From contig NC_068571.1 in the NCBI RefSeq assembly GCF_025698545.1, positions 49,013,733-49,077,732 on the forward strand: a stretch of 64,000 bases of DNA, in the 5' to 3' direction. A program made the position numbers and the translations under genes. This DNA is from Gossypium raimondii. Taxonomy: Eukaryota; Streptophyta; Magnoliopsida; Malvales; Malvaceae. The notes beneath the pieces were generated by a model. That model was not told where the DNA came from. It saw nothing but the letters and a program-made list of their open reading frames with translations, and did no database searches. Below are positions 12,101 to 25,011 of this stretch, in pieces; the stretch's first letter is position 1, and each line of letters begins with the position of its first letter.

Positions 12101-12779
12101 TATGAAAGATTAGAATAGAGTTTCTTGGAAGGAAAGACATCGTTCTTTAACCCTAAACAAGCCTCCAACTAAATCTGAAATAAAAAAAGAATAAACAATT
12201 TGTTAAGATAAAATTTTAAGCCAAAATAAGATTATTTTGTGTAAGAATTGGCTCGTTCAAACTCATAAATTTAATCCATCATGCACCAGCTTCGAAATTT
12301 GGTTTCTTGGATCAAGAATTACAAGATTTGAAATCATGATTTTCTTAATTCTTAAAATCACTCAAAACAACAAAATTGAACTAAGATTCGGTTTCTTGAT
12401 TTTCTTGATAACAAGAAAGTATATATTGATTTTGTTTTTGCCTCATGTGCACTGCTAAGGCCTTCGTAACGAAGTTTTGTACAGCCCCATTCAATCTTGT
12501 CTTGATCAACTTTGTTTTTCACCTCATTATTGGGCCTTGAGGTAAAGAAAACCTATCTCATCCGTTGTCCACTTGTTGGAGGAATTCAACTTTATCAAAT
12601 CAAGTCGAGTAAAAATCCGTCAGTTATAGATTTTGTTTTAATCTCTAGATATCAATTGGGCTTCAATTATTAAATCAAAAAACTAGAGGAACTAAATTTC
12701 TCAGATTAAATATAGAGGGACTAAATTTCATATGTGCAAGGAGTATAGGGATTGAAAGATAATTAGACCAAATATAAAT
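9116..12779. other. AT-rich intergenic DNA with a (TA)n microsatellite
   Basis: No gene is supported. A (TA)n microsatellite lies at 10374-10397. ORFs near 11.1-11.5 kb and 12.2-12.5 kb lack splice support, codon character and protein similarity. The purine-rich A/G stretch at 11.9-12.2 kb resembles untranslated or low-complexity sequence. Confidence 0.3.
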
Positions 12780-13045
12780 ATAATAGTTACATTTTAGGGA
12801 TAAATATCAAAGTTACATATAAATTTTGATTTACGTGAACTTTAATTTATTGAAATTATACTTATGAAACTTTGATTTTTTTCATTTAAAATTTTGATTT
12901 TGATGCAATTGTATTTTAAAGGGTAAACTACATAGATAGTCACCGAATTATAAAAAAAATCATTTTAGGCAGCCAAAATAAAAAATTTGCAATTTAAGAA
13001 CCAGCGTTACATAATTCAATCATTTTAATCACTCCCGTTAAAATT
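12780..13045. repeat. Two single arms of small palindromic repeats
   Basis: 12.79-12.92 kb resembles an arm of the repeat at 1.33-1.60 kb. 12.92-13.04 kb begins GGGTAAACTACATAGATAGT and resembles the terminal arm of the Mutator-like foldback elements at 33.25 and 62.92 kb. The opposite arms were not found, so these are fragments. Confidence 0.35.
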
Positions 13046-15034
13046 ACAAACAACATGTTAACATTACACTTAAAAATTCAATATAATAACAAATTTAGTC
13101 CACCCGCCCCTCTCCCCCTCCCGTACTGGACCTCCTCCACCATCTTCCCCGTCCCCCTCCCTCCCCTCACCCCCAAATTGAAAGGGAAAACATTTGCAGC
13201 AACATTGTGGAATATGCATATTTTGCAGTATAAGTAGCATCTTTGGAGTAATCTGGTTTTGCAATGGATAGCATCCAATAATATTCTACCTTAATTTACC
13301 TCATAATCTTCGTTGCTCCAAGCTTCCAAGGTAATATTTTCCTGAAGATTTTATATATACACATGTGTAATATAGATGCTTAAATTGTAATTAGATGACT
13401 ATTTGTATAGTGTAACCTATTTTAGAAGAACAAATAAATCCATGATAAACATAAATGAAACCTGTTAAAAATTCAAAATCACAATATTATTATAACATAT
13501 ATATCAAACCAAAACTCATATATTATTTTATAAAATATATTACATTTTATATTAAATCAATTTTAATAGTAGTAGGTGTAATCCTTCTGTGTCTCATACA
13601 TCTCTTTTACACCTACGTCCACCTCTAAAATTTATTATTCACGTGATGAAATATAAATAGAATAGCTGAGTTCAATTGATGATCCATTAAAATATATAAT
13701 TAAGCACCTTGAAAGAGTGCACTCGAGGCTGATATATTGCTGAATTGTTTATATGTTCCCTTGTATTACTCTCCCTCCCTCTCTCATCATGCCTAACCCC
13801 TCACCTTTTCAGATTCCCTTTCCATATGTTACAAACCATTCTTATATTTTTGAAGTTAAAAATCCTCTCCTACTATTTTAAGTTGAAAATTATAGTCCGA
13901 CTATTATTATTGTTAGTAATTTTTGTCAGATTTATTAACTTAACATATGTAATGTTACACGAGAGTAATCTAATCAACATGTCAAGTTGGTAAATTTTGA
14001 TGAAAAATACTAATACTGAGATTTTTAAATCACAAAAGTATAAGGACTTAATTTTTAACTTTTTTAAGTATAGAAACTAAATTTCAAATTTTACCTAAAG
14101 ACAAGGACTAATAACATATTACCTATTGTTTTCAAGTGTTGTAGGGTCTTTTGTAGGAGTGTTTATGAGTTGTTCCCTAACTGCAAATAAAATCAGGGAT
14201 CATGTTGAAGTGGTAAACCCCCACATAAATTGTGGTTTAGGACCTAAATCTTGCTTTTTGGACTTTAATAACTTTTCTTTTACATGGATTGTTGGGCATA
14301 GCCCCAATTAAGGATCCCGTAATGGGGAAAGTAGGCAATTCACAAGCTTTCCTCTCTTTTCTTTTAGTTTTCTTTTTAGTTCTTTTAAAGGAGATATCAA
14401 ATAATTAATAATTTCTTGCATCCAACTTTATCAAATCCTTTTCCTATTGGTAAATTTAGGCATACACGTTATAGATCGAATAGCTCATCTAACTCAGTAA
14501 ACCCAATTTTTTTAGTCAAATTTTAACAATAAACTTTCTATCTGTGAGGTACCATTCGAATTTAAATTAAATAAATTTAATTATAAAAAATATATATTAA
14601 TATTAATCAAACCTAAACTCGACCCTAAAAATGTTTTAAATTGAGCCACAATTTAGCACATAAACACCTAGTGACAAATTAACAAACTTTTCTATTTCAT
14701 AATATTAACAAATTATTTCAAGTTCTCTATCTCATGTCATCCATAGGCAGAGTTAAGTTTCACCCACTGCTGTTAACGGCACAAATTGAACCCAAGAGGA
14801 TGTGGGTATGTTCTTACGAGCAGCTTCCTAATTTTCGGATTTGAGACCTTATCGGGAAAGAGGTAACTTTAATCTCCAACTACAGAATGCCCCTCACTAT
14901 GTTTACTGAAATTGTAGTGAAGTTTTGGATATTATATTTTGTATTAATATATAATGCATGTACTAACAATAAAAGCTAAGCCTAAGTTTAATGTGTTTGC
15001 TTTCGGTAAAAGTATTATGGAGGCCTATTATTCA
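13046..15034. other. Intergenic DNA with a pyrimidine-rich tract
   Basis: 13.10-13.18 kb is a C/T-rich tract. The overlapping ORFs on both strands there are low-complexity artefacts. The remainder is AT-rich and shows no gene. Confidence 0.3.
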
Positions 15035-15312
15035 TAAAATGGATAAATTAATTTTTGTATGTTAGATTAAAAAGTAGATCAATTTTTTAATTAAAAATTT
15101 CATCCATTTTTATGGTTAAAAATTAGTTCTGCACGTCAGCACAAGGTATATGGCCATGTCACGTTTACCGTCTGGTTATTTTGTCAACTTAGCCAGTTTT
15201 TAACAGTACAAAGAGAGAAAAAATTTTAAAAAAATGATCAATTTGCTCTTTGATCTAAAGTATATAAACTAATTTACCAATTTTTTTTTAAGATTTCCAT
15301 GGCACTTTTATG
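15035..15312. mobile_element. Foldback MITE, copy D of a family present four times
   Basis: It contains the family hallmarks TTAAAAATTTCATCCATTTT and, inverted, TTAACAGTACAAAGAGAG. The centre reads GCACGTCAGCACAAGG..GTCACG, and an arm TGATCAATTTGCTCTTTGAT is shared with copies at 53.4, 54.9 and 57.6 kb. The outer left end is truncated. No transposase is present. Confidence 0.5.
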
Positions 15313-15512
15313 GTTTGCTTGGGGAAGACTGGGATATAGACTATTGTTAAGGGGTCATTTTATCATTAAAGCCATTGTATTTTTTCGCTATAGTACACAA
15401 GTTATATCAATATATTTTGTATGGAGTTTAAGACAGTTCACTTCAAAGTAGAGTATATTTGACAAAGAAAAGCAATGAAAACCAACAAAGATTTTCCCAG
15501 TTGACAGCCAGG

Positions 15513-17732
15513 TTAGGTCCTGGGGAATGCATATACATGGAGCCCATCAGCCATGTGAAGGGTGAACATGGTTCGATACGTAGCCTCCTTCCTCTCATCC
15601 ACAAGTCGGAATTTGAACAAGTAAAGGAGCACAGCAGCCATGATTTTCATTTGCCTGTATGCAAATTCCTTCCCTAGGCAGATGCGAGGCCCAGCCTAAG
15701 CATATAGGATAAATTACAATTCAATTAAAGTCGATTTGAGAGTATTAATTCAAGGTATCCTCTTACCTGAAATGCGGTGAACTGAAAAGGACTCTCCGGC
15801 CGAAAAATACCATCCTCATCAAGCCATCTTTCCGGCCGATATTCAACGGCATCTTCTCCCCAAATATATGTCATTCTTCCCATTGCATAAGCCATGTAAC
15901 TAATCCCCTCTCCTTTCTTTACTTCAACACCATCAGGCAGAACATCATCCTCTACTGATATCTTCCCATCCTGCATCAGAATCACAACAAACGAATGTAT
16001 ATGAATAACAGATATGCCTTCACCATGTACTAAATGTGCTTTTACTGAAAATATTACCGTAGGAACTGCAGGATAAAGTCGAAGAGTTTCGGTTATTGCT
16101 GCATGAATATAATGCATTCTATCTAACACATCATCCGTCATCAACCTCGACAATTCTTTGGCACATATGTTATCCTTAGCTTGAGTTGCATCTCTGATTT
16201 CATGGATAACCTTGTCTTGAACAAGAGGATGTTTGTGAAGCATGTAAAAGAACCAAGTGAGTGTTCCTGCTGATGTATCTTTGCCCGCTATCATGAAGTT
16301 GAGAATTATATCTCTCAAGTATTGATCATTCATGTTTTCAGGGTCTCTCTTGCTTTCCATCAAGAACCTTGACAGTATGTCTTCCTTCTCTCTCTGTTCA
16401 TTAGGAAACAATTCACAAGTTAAATTACTCGAACCACAAGTTTCATGAGTTTTTAATCAATGGAGGAATTTACTCACCACAAGCTTTTCATTTTCCATCT
16501 GCTCTCTCTTGCACCGAATCAAATCGAAAATGAAGTCATCAATGATTTTGACATTTCTCTTAAGAGCAGCTTCTAATCCTATATTGAAGAACCTTTTAAC
16601 TTTCCAAAACATATCAACATATCTTCGAAACACGATAAAATTGGAGTCATCGAAAGCCTTGGTGAATCGGTTTGCGAACTCATCAGAGCCACTTAATGCA
16701 TTTAACTCGACTCCAAAACCCACCTTGAAGATTGAATCTAAAGCTGATTTCATAAACAAATCCTGCAGATGGTGTAAAATTTAACACAATCAACACAAGG
16801 GACACTCTCTCTAAATAAGTGCCTCAGCTTTGCCAAGCTCTGGTAGATTCAAAGAGTGGGAGTGCCTCAAAGTGTGAATCCGTGTGAAACCGAAGAATTT
16901 GCTATATATAAGTCATGAGTCAAGTTCATCCATATACAAACTCTTTAGTTTCACACAGTTTCGCCTGTTTAATCATTCCAAAACATTCTTACTATATAAA
17001 CCCACTAGGACTCTTGGCAAAACCGGGAGATAAAACCATAATCGAACACAATACCGAACTTGTTAGAGGGTTTAACCTGCAAATCCATAGCACCGTTAGC
17101 TACAGCTATAGTGGAAACTTTTGCAACCAATTTTGCAGCATTATCCCGAAATACAGCAGTACTATATTCTCTCAACACTCTAGTTGAAAATTCATAGCTT
17201 GCAAGCTTCCGTTGATGACGCCATTTCTCTCCATCTACAGCAAAGATACCATCACCAAACAGATCTCTCATTATCTCAATATGGGCACCCTGTATTTCCA
17301 CAACACCAAAAATTTCACGTTCTCATAGAAAGGAAGATAATAGAAATTAAAACAAGGCTAAAAGAAAGATTTATATACCCTTCCATAATTAGGGAAGTTG
17401 GTTTTTAGTATATATTCGACATTAGCTGGATCAGTAGTATAAATCTCACTGTGCAATGGCATAATCAGTCGGTAAGTGCGATGCTTCTTAGCTAGGGATG
17501 TTTGGTAATCAGAAAGTGTATTGAAGTATAGGAGCTGGTGTAGCATTGAACCAGCTATGGGAGGGCGTTTGGCCTTGGATTTTAATTCTGGAACATGGAG
17601 GAATAAGAATAAAGCTACAAATATTACCAGAACCGAAGTCAATGCTCCAAGCAGAAGTAGAACAAAAGGGGTTGAGACGAAAAGGGATATGAGAAGTAAG
17701 ATAACAGCGGACGAAAGCAAGAGCGATCCCAT
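15513..17732 (-). CDS. Cytochrome P450, CYP704 family (fatty-acid omega-hydroxylase type)
   Basis: The model has six exons: 17732-17379, 17289-17077, 16762-16478, 16393-16058, 15970-15767 and 15695-15513. Every junction is phase 0 and GT-AG, giving 524 residues, a normal P450 length. The start at 17732 (MGSLLLSS) puts a hydrophobic ER anchor at residues 1-45; an in-frame ATG at 17849 would add 39 unlikely residues. Visible motifs are the I-helix AGKDTS (320-325), ExxR as ETLR (386-389), PERW (442-445) and the heme loop AGPRICLGKEFAYRQ with Cys470. The stretch GDGIFAVDGEKWRHQRKLAS is characteristic of CYP704A/C. CYP704 enzymes hydroxylate long-chain fatty acids at the ER, for example for cutin or sporopollenin. 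The exact substrate is unknown. It lies between the bHLH and OMA1 genes on the same strand. Confidence 0.92.
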
Positions 17733-19083
17733 GGTGAACTGGGGCCTGTCCTTATATATTTCTTTTGAGAGTTTTTCTGATATATTTTTCAGATGGGTGT
17801 CTGAATTTTGCATCAAAGAAGTACAACACGAATACATAATGATGGGCATTGGGCATTCCGCATATTTAATAAAAGATAGGATTGGATATTTATTGAGATT
17901 AGTTAGTGGAAATTAGGCATATCTGCCGTCTTCAATAAAATAATTAGTGAGATACAATTTTTTTTTGAAATTTAGGAAAATAGAAAAAGATGTATTGTTA
18001 AAAAAATAATATTATATAAAACATTTTTTCTCAAATATTTTTGAAACACGGTAATTATTTTTGGATGAAAGTTGTTCTTAAATAATAGTTATTTTGACTT
18101 GTTTTAAATATGAATTATTCTCGACATAGTTATTTTTAATGTAGAAGTTATTTGAAAGAGTTGTTCTATGATAATCTTTTTTTGGTAAAGTTTGTTCTAA
18201 ATAATGACCCTCCCAATAAAATACAATTATTTTAAATATAAATTGTTTCAAACAAGGATTGTTTTAAAATTATTTATTCCTAAACGCTATTATTCTAAAC
18301 AAGAGTTATTTTGAACTTTCACCTCCTCAATAAGAGTTGTTCTAGTATAACAACTAGATTATATAATAATTGTTCTAATTAAAACTTTTTCTAAACATAA
18401 CTATTTTAAACATATTTACCCTCCAACAACATTGTTCTAAACAATTATTATTCTAAAAAAAATATTGTTGCTCCAGAAGAAATTAAAAGAAATGATGATC
18501 TATTAATATTAGCACAATTTTTAAAAATATAATATTATTTATCTTAAAGAAGACATTTATAAACTATTTTAATGTCACATCAAGATCCCGTCGCTCAAGT
18601 ATCCTATTACTTTTCAGCATTTGGCATTATTTTAGCAAAAGGTGATAAACGCTGTTTGTTGTTTGTGCTTATCGAGCTCAGCATGTTCAGCGGCAAGGTG
18701 ATCCATCTTTTCAAAAGCAACACGGGGAAGACTGCAAACCTAGTTGGGCCATGATTTTATGTTAAGATCCTCTAGGAAGCGATGCCATGGCAACAACGTG
18801 CCCTGAGATTTAAGACCGCAAACCTCCTAACTTTTGACTTTAGCATGCACTGTTAAACAGGAAAAAACATGATTCGTCTAACAGGCTTACAACGTTATAG
18901 AAAAACACCCATGTTTCCAATTTCATTTACAGCGGGGAAAAAGGGAAATAGACAAGGATACTAAAAATAAATATTTCTGACAAAGATAAATACAAGTGAG
19001 AAGAATGGAGCTCTTAAACTTCAGAGGCTGGTCTGGCTTCCAAATGCACGAGGGAAGTAGCATCATGGTAGCAATGTGTGATC
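17733..19083. other. Intergenic DNA between OMA1 and the P450 gene
   Basis: It holds the P450 promoter side (17733-17990), a field of degenerate short repeats (17995-18480, listed separately), and the OMA1 3' UTR near 18.9-19.08 kb. The stretch 18.57-18.85 kb has coding-like composition, but I recognise no protein in it. Confidence 0.35.
17995..18480. repeat. Field of degenerate short repeats around TTRTTCTAAACAA
   Basis: About a dozen or more variants of TTGTTCTAAA(C/T)AA, TTATTTTAAACAT and GTTATTTTGAACTT occur at irregular spacing of roughly 20-35 bp, some in inverted form. It looks like an eroded tandem or foldback array rather than ordinary AT-rich DNA. Confidence 0.45.
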
Positions 19084-21760
19084 CTAAAGAAAACCTTCAA
19101 CCCCACGTCCTGCACTAACTTCCTGATAGATCACGAGTGCTTCTTCCATTACTTGAGTTTGAGCCAGCAACTGAGCTCTTTTCCTCCCAGATGGATGTGT
19201 GGAGAGATAATCTTGCATCGGTGAATCCCCTGCAACCTTTCCTAACTTCTCAAACACTTTGGGAGCAACTCGAGGATCATAGCCAGCACATGCTAGCAAC
19301 AATAGCCCAATGTAATCTGCTTCAAGTTCCATCCTATCAGAGATGATATAAGGGTTAAGTACTGAGAATGACTGTTTAAAACATGGTTGCTTTCAGAATA
19401 TTAGAGTAATTTTACAGGTCAAGGAAAGATAGAAGGCAATAAAACTTTGAGAAGGGAATTCTTTTGAGTAAATAAATAAAACATAAACAACCTCACAAAA
19501 GCAAGAAATCCTCATATGTGCTTATTCGTGTTTTTGGTGGGATTTATGTTATCCAGACTCACACAAGTATCAAATATCAGTATGTGTCTTACATGGATGT
19601 ACTATTTTTTTTCCTTTTTTTCATATATTTGGAAAATCATACTCTCCTTATCTAGATACAAATATGTTTCATCCTGACTCCAGAGTGTTGGATAGCAATA
19701 CTTCTAAAAAGAACAAGAATAAAAACTTCAAGTAACATAGGTGAGGGATGACGGAGTAGATCAGTTGTATTTCAGCAAATCCAATTGCGTAGCCTATCGT
19801 TTAAGATAACAGAAAGAATGAAATGATCTTTCACCAGTCGTTGGCACGTTATAAAGAAGATAATGATGATGAGGTCAAAAGAGAAGTCATTCACAAGTAA
19901 AACCCTCAGATTCCATTTCTGAAAGAGATTCTATTTGCTTTGCAATTAAGCATAGTAGGATGCCGATGACAATTGCAGCATTTACGCCTTGGGAGAACTA
20001 AACTGGACCATACATTCAAGAATTTAGGCAGACAGGTAAAGAGGTATTGAATTCCGGGGGTTCCAATTATAGCAACAAGTTTTAGAGAAAACTCGATGTT
20101 TTCTCAATCCTTATTGAAAAACTCCAATTTCTACTTGTGTACTACATAATTCAATCAACATTCGACAGAAGAACTATAGGAACATACATACCTCCGAGAG
20201 AAGGGGAGCCTCAAGAGGAGTGCAGACATTTTGTCGGCTAAATCGGGCATAATGAACTGATAAAGTATCAATTGTAGGATGTCAAGCCACAAATCCTTTG
20301 TTATTGTTTCGGCTATATGTCGAGCCACGGTATGTCCAACCTAATCAGACAAACACAACAAACAAACATCATCCCCACATCCATAAAAGAAAAAGATAAC
20401 AGCAATAAGGCTCTGCTTGGAATGGTGGGAAAAAATCGAAATGATGGAAAATTGAAGAGTAGAAAATTAGAAAGATGGAGGTGTGCTTGGTAAGAGAGAG
20501 AAAAAGGGAAAGAAATATACTCTTTTTTTTCTTTACATCCAAAAATAAAACTGAAAATGTTATAATTTTGAACTAACATCCATATCTCTATCATTTTCTC
20601 TCTCTTACCATTCCAATTTGTTCATTCCATTTTAGAAAGATATTTTTATGCATTGGGATGAAAATTGATTATCCTTCTATTTTCTTTTCTCTCAATTTTC
20701 TTTCCTACCAATCATAGTCAGAATTTATTTTCCTATCACTTTTTCACTACCTCCTCTCATCCCTCCACTTTTACACTCAACCAATCACACCCACACATAT
20801 AAGCAATATATAGTTATATACCTCATGTCCAATTATGGCTGCTATCTCGGCATCAGTTCTCAAATGCTCAAGCAACCCCCTGAACACGACAATCTTCCCA
20901 CCAGGCAAACAAATAGCATTAACAACAGGCTCGTTGACAACCAAAACTTCCCAATTCAATCCTTCCAAATGAGATGTTGTCGGTTGTGATCCTTTCACTT
21001 GGCTTGACTTCCTACTTCGCTGAACCCACTTATCGTCGAGAATCTCATCTTCACGAGACCAGTTAATCCCCAAGTTGCCTTCCTTCTCACTCAATGCCGC
21101 CATTGTATCATGTACACTCTCATGTTCAAGTGAACTCTCCGGCGATGCATACTCCAAATCACTCCATATTTGATCATGGCTCAACCCTCTTTGCAACGAT
21201 TCAATAATATGCTTAGCTATCAGCGTCACTCTCACGCTTTCCGGGTGTATTGCAGGCAATATCTTACCCTTAAAAGCTGCTTTCAGTTCCTCAAACTGAG
21301 ATTCCCCCATTTGTTTCTCCGTTTCTTCAGACAAGAGCACTAAATGTTTTCGTTTTGTATAAGGAACAGTTTCTAAATTCCCAAAATACACTGTGACCAA
21401 AACCCCTGAACCAACCAAGACAATAATCATCGCTTTCCTTGGATTCCAGTGGATCCACCTTCGCTGACCCCGTCGCCTAAAATGTTGAACACCGTACCAG
21501 TCGACATAGTAAAATCTCTTGGCACCATTAAGAAAGGGATCATAGGTATAGTTATTAGAAGAAATTCCTAGTCTTCGTGATATAGAAGAATATGAAGATA
21601 AGCCAGAAAACTTAGCTCTGGTAGAAGATGAAACCGAAGAGCCAAGGTTCCGGCTGATTATTGAAGACGAATCTCGGATCGGAGAACTGAAAATAGGCCG
21701 TGAAATGAAACTACTGCGCAGAGTATTAAACATAAGTTTTGCCCTTCTGCAGTATGGCAT
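19084..21760 (-). CDS. OMA1: Mitochondrial metalloendopeptidase OMA1 (peptidase M48)
   Basis: The model has three exons: 21760-20822, 20340-20192 and 19333-19084, with GT-AG introns and matching phases, giving 445 residues. The zinc motif HEVGH (312-316) is split by the first intron: exon 1 ends in GHE and exon 2 starts VGHTVARH. The third-ligand region is MELEADYIGLLLL at 364-376. The C-terminal DYLSTHPSGRKRAQLL and final GVEGFL match the Arabidopsis OMA1 homologue closely. The N-terminus is Arg/Ser-rich, like a mitochondrial presequence, and one membrane segment lies near residues 108-128. OMA1 is the inner-membrane stress protease; in other eukaryotes it cleaves OPA1-type and quality-control substrates. 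An alternative start at 21733 would remove nine residues. Intron 1 carries a MITE-like insertion. Confidence 0.95.
20400..20800. mobile_element. MITE-like foldback in OMA1 intron 1
   Basis: The left part is purine-rich (GCTTGGTAAGAGAGAGAAAA, GGAAAATTGAAGAG). The right part is its pyrimidine-rich complement (TTTTCTCTCAATTTTC, CTCTCTCTTACCATTCC, CTACCTCCTCTCATCCC). Together they form an imperfect palindrome of about 0.4 kb. The boundaries are approximate and the superfamily is unassigned. It lies within intron 20341-20821 and does not touch the splice sites. Confidence 0.45.
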
Positions 21761-24700
21761 GAGGTTGGAAAATGGTAGTAAGTCAAGCCATTCGACGTTT
21801 GTTTACTATTCTTGAGAGGGGAACCGGAGAGAATTTGCTGAAAACTGAAATGTCGACTGTCTGGATCATGGACAATAACAAAAGGGCGATATGGATGAAA
21901 AAGTAAATAAATAAAGCGTCAATACGGTTAAGCTTAGTTAAAAAAAAATTATAATTTCATCATTAAATTATTTTAAAAAAATTATTTAAATTATTGAGTT
22001 ATTCCTAAGTTTTTATTTAATTTATTAGGTTATTAAGTTTTTTTCTTTTAAGTTTTGCTAATAAGTTTCAAGTAATGATTCAACAATCGGTACGGTGAAT
22101 TAATACTCATCAACGAATAGAATAATTTAACTTAAATCTAAGGCAATCTAATGGCTAATGTCGGGGATTGAAGAAAAAAATTATTTGAATTTCAGTTCGT
22201 AAATTCGTGACGTCCAAATCTATTTTATAAAAAAAATTGAACTGTAAAAAAAACGAAAAGAGAGATTTCGATTTGTGCAGACAGTGCATACAGAAAAAGT
22301 CATATAACATTAATTTTAATAGCCAATGGCTTAAATAAAAACTTTTAAATAGTTGAATAATTAAATTGTAACTTTTTAATTAAAGTAACCTAAACAAAAA
22401 CTTACCCGTAATTTAGTGATTAATGGTATAGTTTACCATAAATAAACTATACCAACATAGCTTCAATTTTATTTAAATTTAGATTTCAATCACTTAATTT
22501 TTAAAATTATGTAATAACCATTAAAGTTATTGAATTCTCACCTTGGATCATTCATCCTTTAATTTTGGTTACAGGGATTAGATGCCATGTTGACTCTTGA
22601 AATCTAGTTAAAACTAGTTTTCATTCCCGTTCGATGCATGGGTTATTCTTGTGTTTTATAAAATTGTTATTTAAACAACAATTGAATAAACAAAAATTAC
22701 AACGTATATTATAAGCGATAAAATATAAATTAGTTAAAAATAAAATATAATTATTATAAATGTAAATTAAAATAACTATTTATTTATAATGTTAACGGTT
22801 GGATGATAAAAAAATCATGATCTCAAATAGTTCAATGACCATATTGTAACTTTTTATAATTGAATGATTAAAACAAAAATTTATGCACATTTAAGTGACT
22901 AACCGTGTAGTTTAACCATCCAAAACAAATTTAGATTCAATCAATATTTTCTCAATTTTTATTTTTCAATTTTTACTAGTTCGGCGCTATTGAAAGATCT
23001 AATTAAATTATAATGATTAAATATTGAACCAATAAATTTTAATTAAACCGATTAACCTAATTAATTTGATCTAATTCTTACAACTATACTAATATTACAT
23101 TAGGAAAGTAGGAAAGTTTTGCGTTGCTTTCTTAATATTATATTAGATAGAAATGTAAACAATACGGGTGGTCACTTAACTATTAATAAATTTTTTATTT
23201 TGTTTATCAAAATATAAAAATTACAAAATAATCATTAATATTATTAATTTATTATGTCTTGGTGGTTCACAAAGTCATAATGTGACACATTAACTCACTA
23301 TTATGTAGAATCAATATCTAATTTGGCCCTAAACTATAACTAAATCATTAGTGACTAAAATGTAAGAGAAATAGTAAAAATACAAAATGAAACTCGACAC
23401 ATGTGAAAATCAAGGTCCAAAGTTAGTCTAGTCAGTTGAAATTCTCTTTCCTTGTTTAGTTCTTATTTCTGAAAAAGTTTAGGGTTTAAAATTTTATATT
23501 AAACTCAATACCTACCTATTGATTGTATAAATAAATAAAAATATACTATTGAAAATATTTTAAAAATAAATTATTTTGTAAATAAATAATGCCTTTTCAC
23601 AATATTCCTAATGTAAACCCTTCATATTTTTTTACATAATGTCTAAAATTATCTATAACCACTTTCTTAATTCATAAATAAAAGAATAATATATTTTAAT
23701 ATATTCAAATTTACATTCTCCTATATTAATAATAATACACATACAAAAAAATTACAGTTGAATAGAGGTTTAACTCGAGGAAATAGAAGTCTAATTGAAG
23801 CCATTATTGACCTTGCCTTGTCAAATCATAAATGATAAATTGACTTTAATAAAAGCAACAAAATGTCCAACTTTTGAAATGTACATATTGTAAAAAGAAT
23901 GTTCCATCTCATTTTCTTACAAATTGATTAACCTTTTCGAAAAAACAACCCATATTTATATTTTTAAAATAATTTATTTTATATTACATTTTAAAGATAT
24001 TATTTCTTCGTATCATATTTAATTATCTATACTATATATTATGTCTAGAGTTACCTATGGACCTGGACAGCTTACTCGACTGATAAGCTCAACTTATTAA
24101 ATTTATCTCTTTGACTAGATTGACTCGATTCGAGTTTAATTTAAATAATAAAAATATTTATAAAATTAAGTTTGATTAAAATATGTAAAATATTAATATA
24201 AAAACATTTTATTAAATTTTAAACAATAAAACAGAATTTTAAGCAAATTAGGATAAAACGAGTATGAGTTTGAAACTATTTTGAAATTCGACCGTGATCT
24301 AATTTATAGACAGGTCTAATTTAATCTTAATTGGATAATGACTAAAATACTATTATTTTACAAGATAAATTATATTTTTTTTGAAGGTGTTAATAATTAT
24401 TACATAATTGTATTATTTTACATTTCTCATCTGTAATTTATATTATTAATAAACATTTTATTAAAATGATGTCGTAAGTTAATTGAACACAAACTAAATT
24501 AAGAAAATTATAGAAATAAATATTTCGTATTTAAAATAAATTATATTATTAAGTTTACCACATGTATATGGTGTAATAATTTTTATAATTAAGATAAAAA
24601 CAAAATTATTAGGGATTGAATCAAAACTATCGTGCTAAATCAAAAGTGTGATAGAATTAGTTTTACGTAATTATATTATTACATAATAAATTTTTTTTTC

Positions 24701-25011
24701 ATCGGTAATTTATTTACATTTCCCGTTGTTCTTCGTATCTAGTAGTAAACATAATACGCCGTAATAATAGTAAGGTCTTTTTATTATTGACGCGCCCGGC
24801 TATTTTCACAAATATGATCTCCGCCGGACAGTTAAATCCCAATTAACGAACCCCACCTACATCTATAAACCTCCCTCTCTTCATCCAGATTTCAAATTCC
24901 CAGAACATCCCCTTCTGCATTGTTTTTGTGTTTTTTAATCCTGCAAATTTGCTTTAAAAAATTTGAAAGAAAGGACAACAAAAAAGGAAGAGAGAGAGAG
25001 GGATTTACAGA
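21761..25011. other. Divergent intergenic region between OMA1 and KEA
   Basis: This 3.25-kb spacer separates two genes transcribed away from each other and so holds both promoters. 21.9-22.9 kb is built from degraded palindromic repeats with phrases such as 'GTGATTAATGGTATAGTTTACC'. 23.16-23.48 kb is similar. A SINE remnant lies at 23.64 kb. The KEA leader probably starts near 24.89 kb, below a TATA-like CTATAAA at about 24862. Confidence 0.4.
23640..23795 (-). mobile_element. SINE remnant (same family as 43.1 kb)
   Basis: On the minus strand it carries the tail module seen in the other copies: TTATTTATGAATTAAGAAAG, then TTATAGATAATTTTAGACAT. The head is worn, with a residue of the B-box side near 23700-23720. 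Confidence 0.5.

Noticed and set aside
13055-13278. Overlapping ORFs on both strands
   Set aside because: They arise from a C/T-rich low-complexity tract without splice signals or protein similarity.
17733-17849. Upstream in-frame ATG of the P450 gene as the true start
   Set aside because: The extra 39 residues precede a normal P450 membrane anchor and would disrupt ER insertion. The Met at 17732 gives the standard length.
18572-18754. 60-residue ORF downstream of OMA1
   Set aside because: It has no splice partner and no recognised family. Composition alone is not enough to call a gene.
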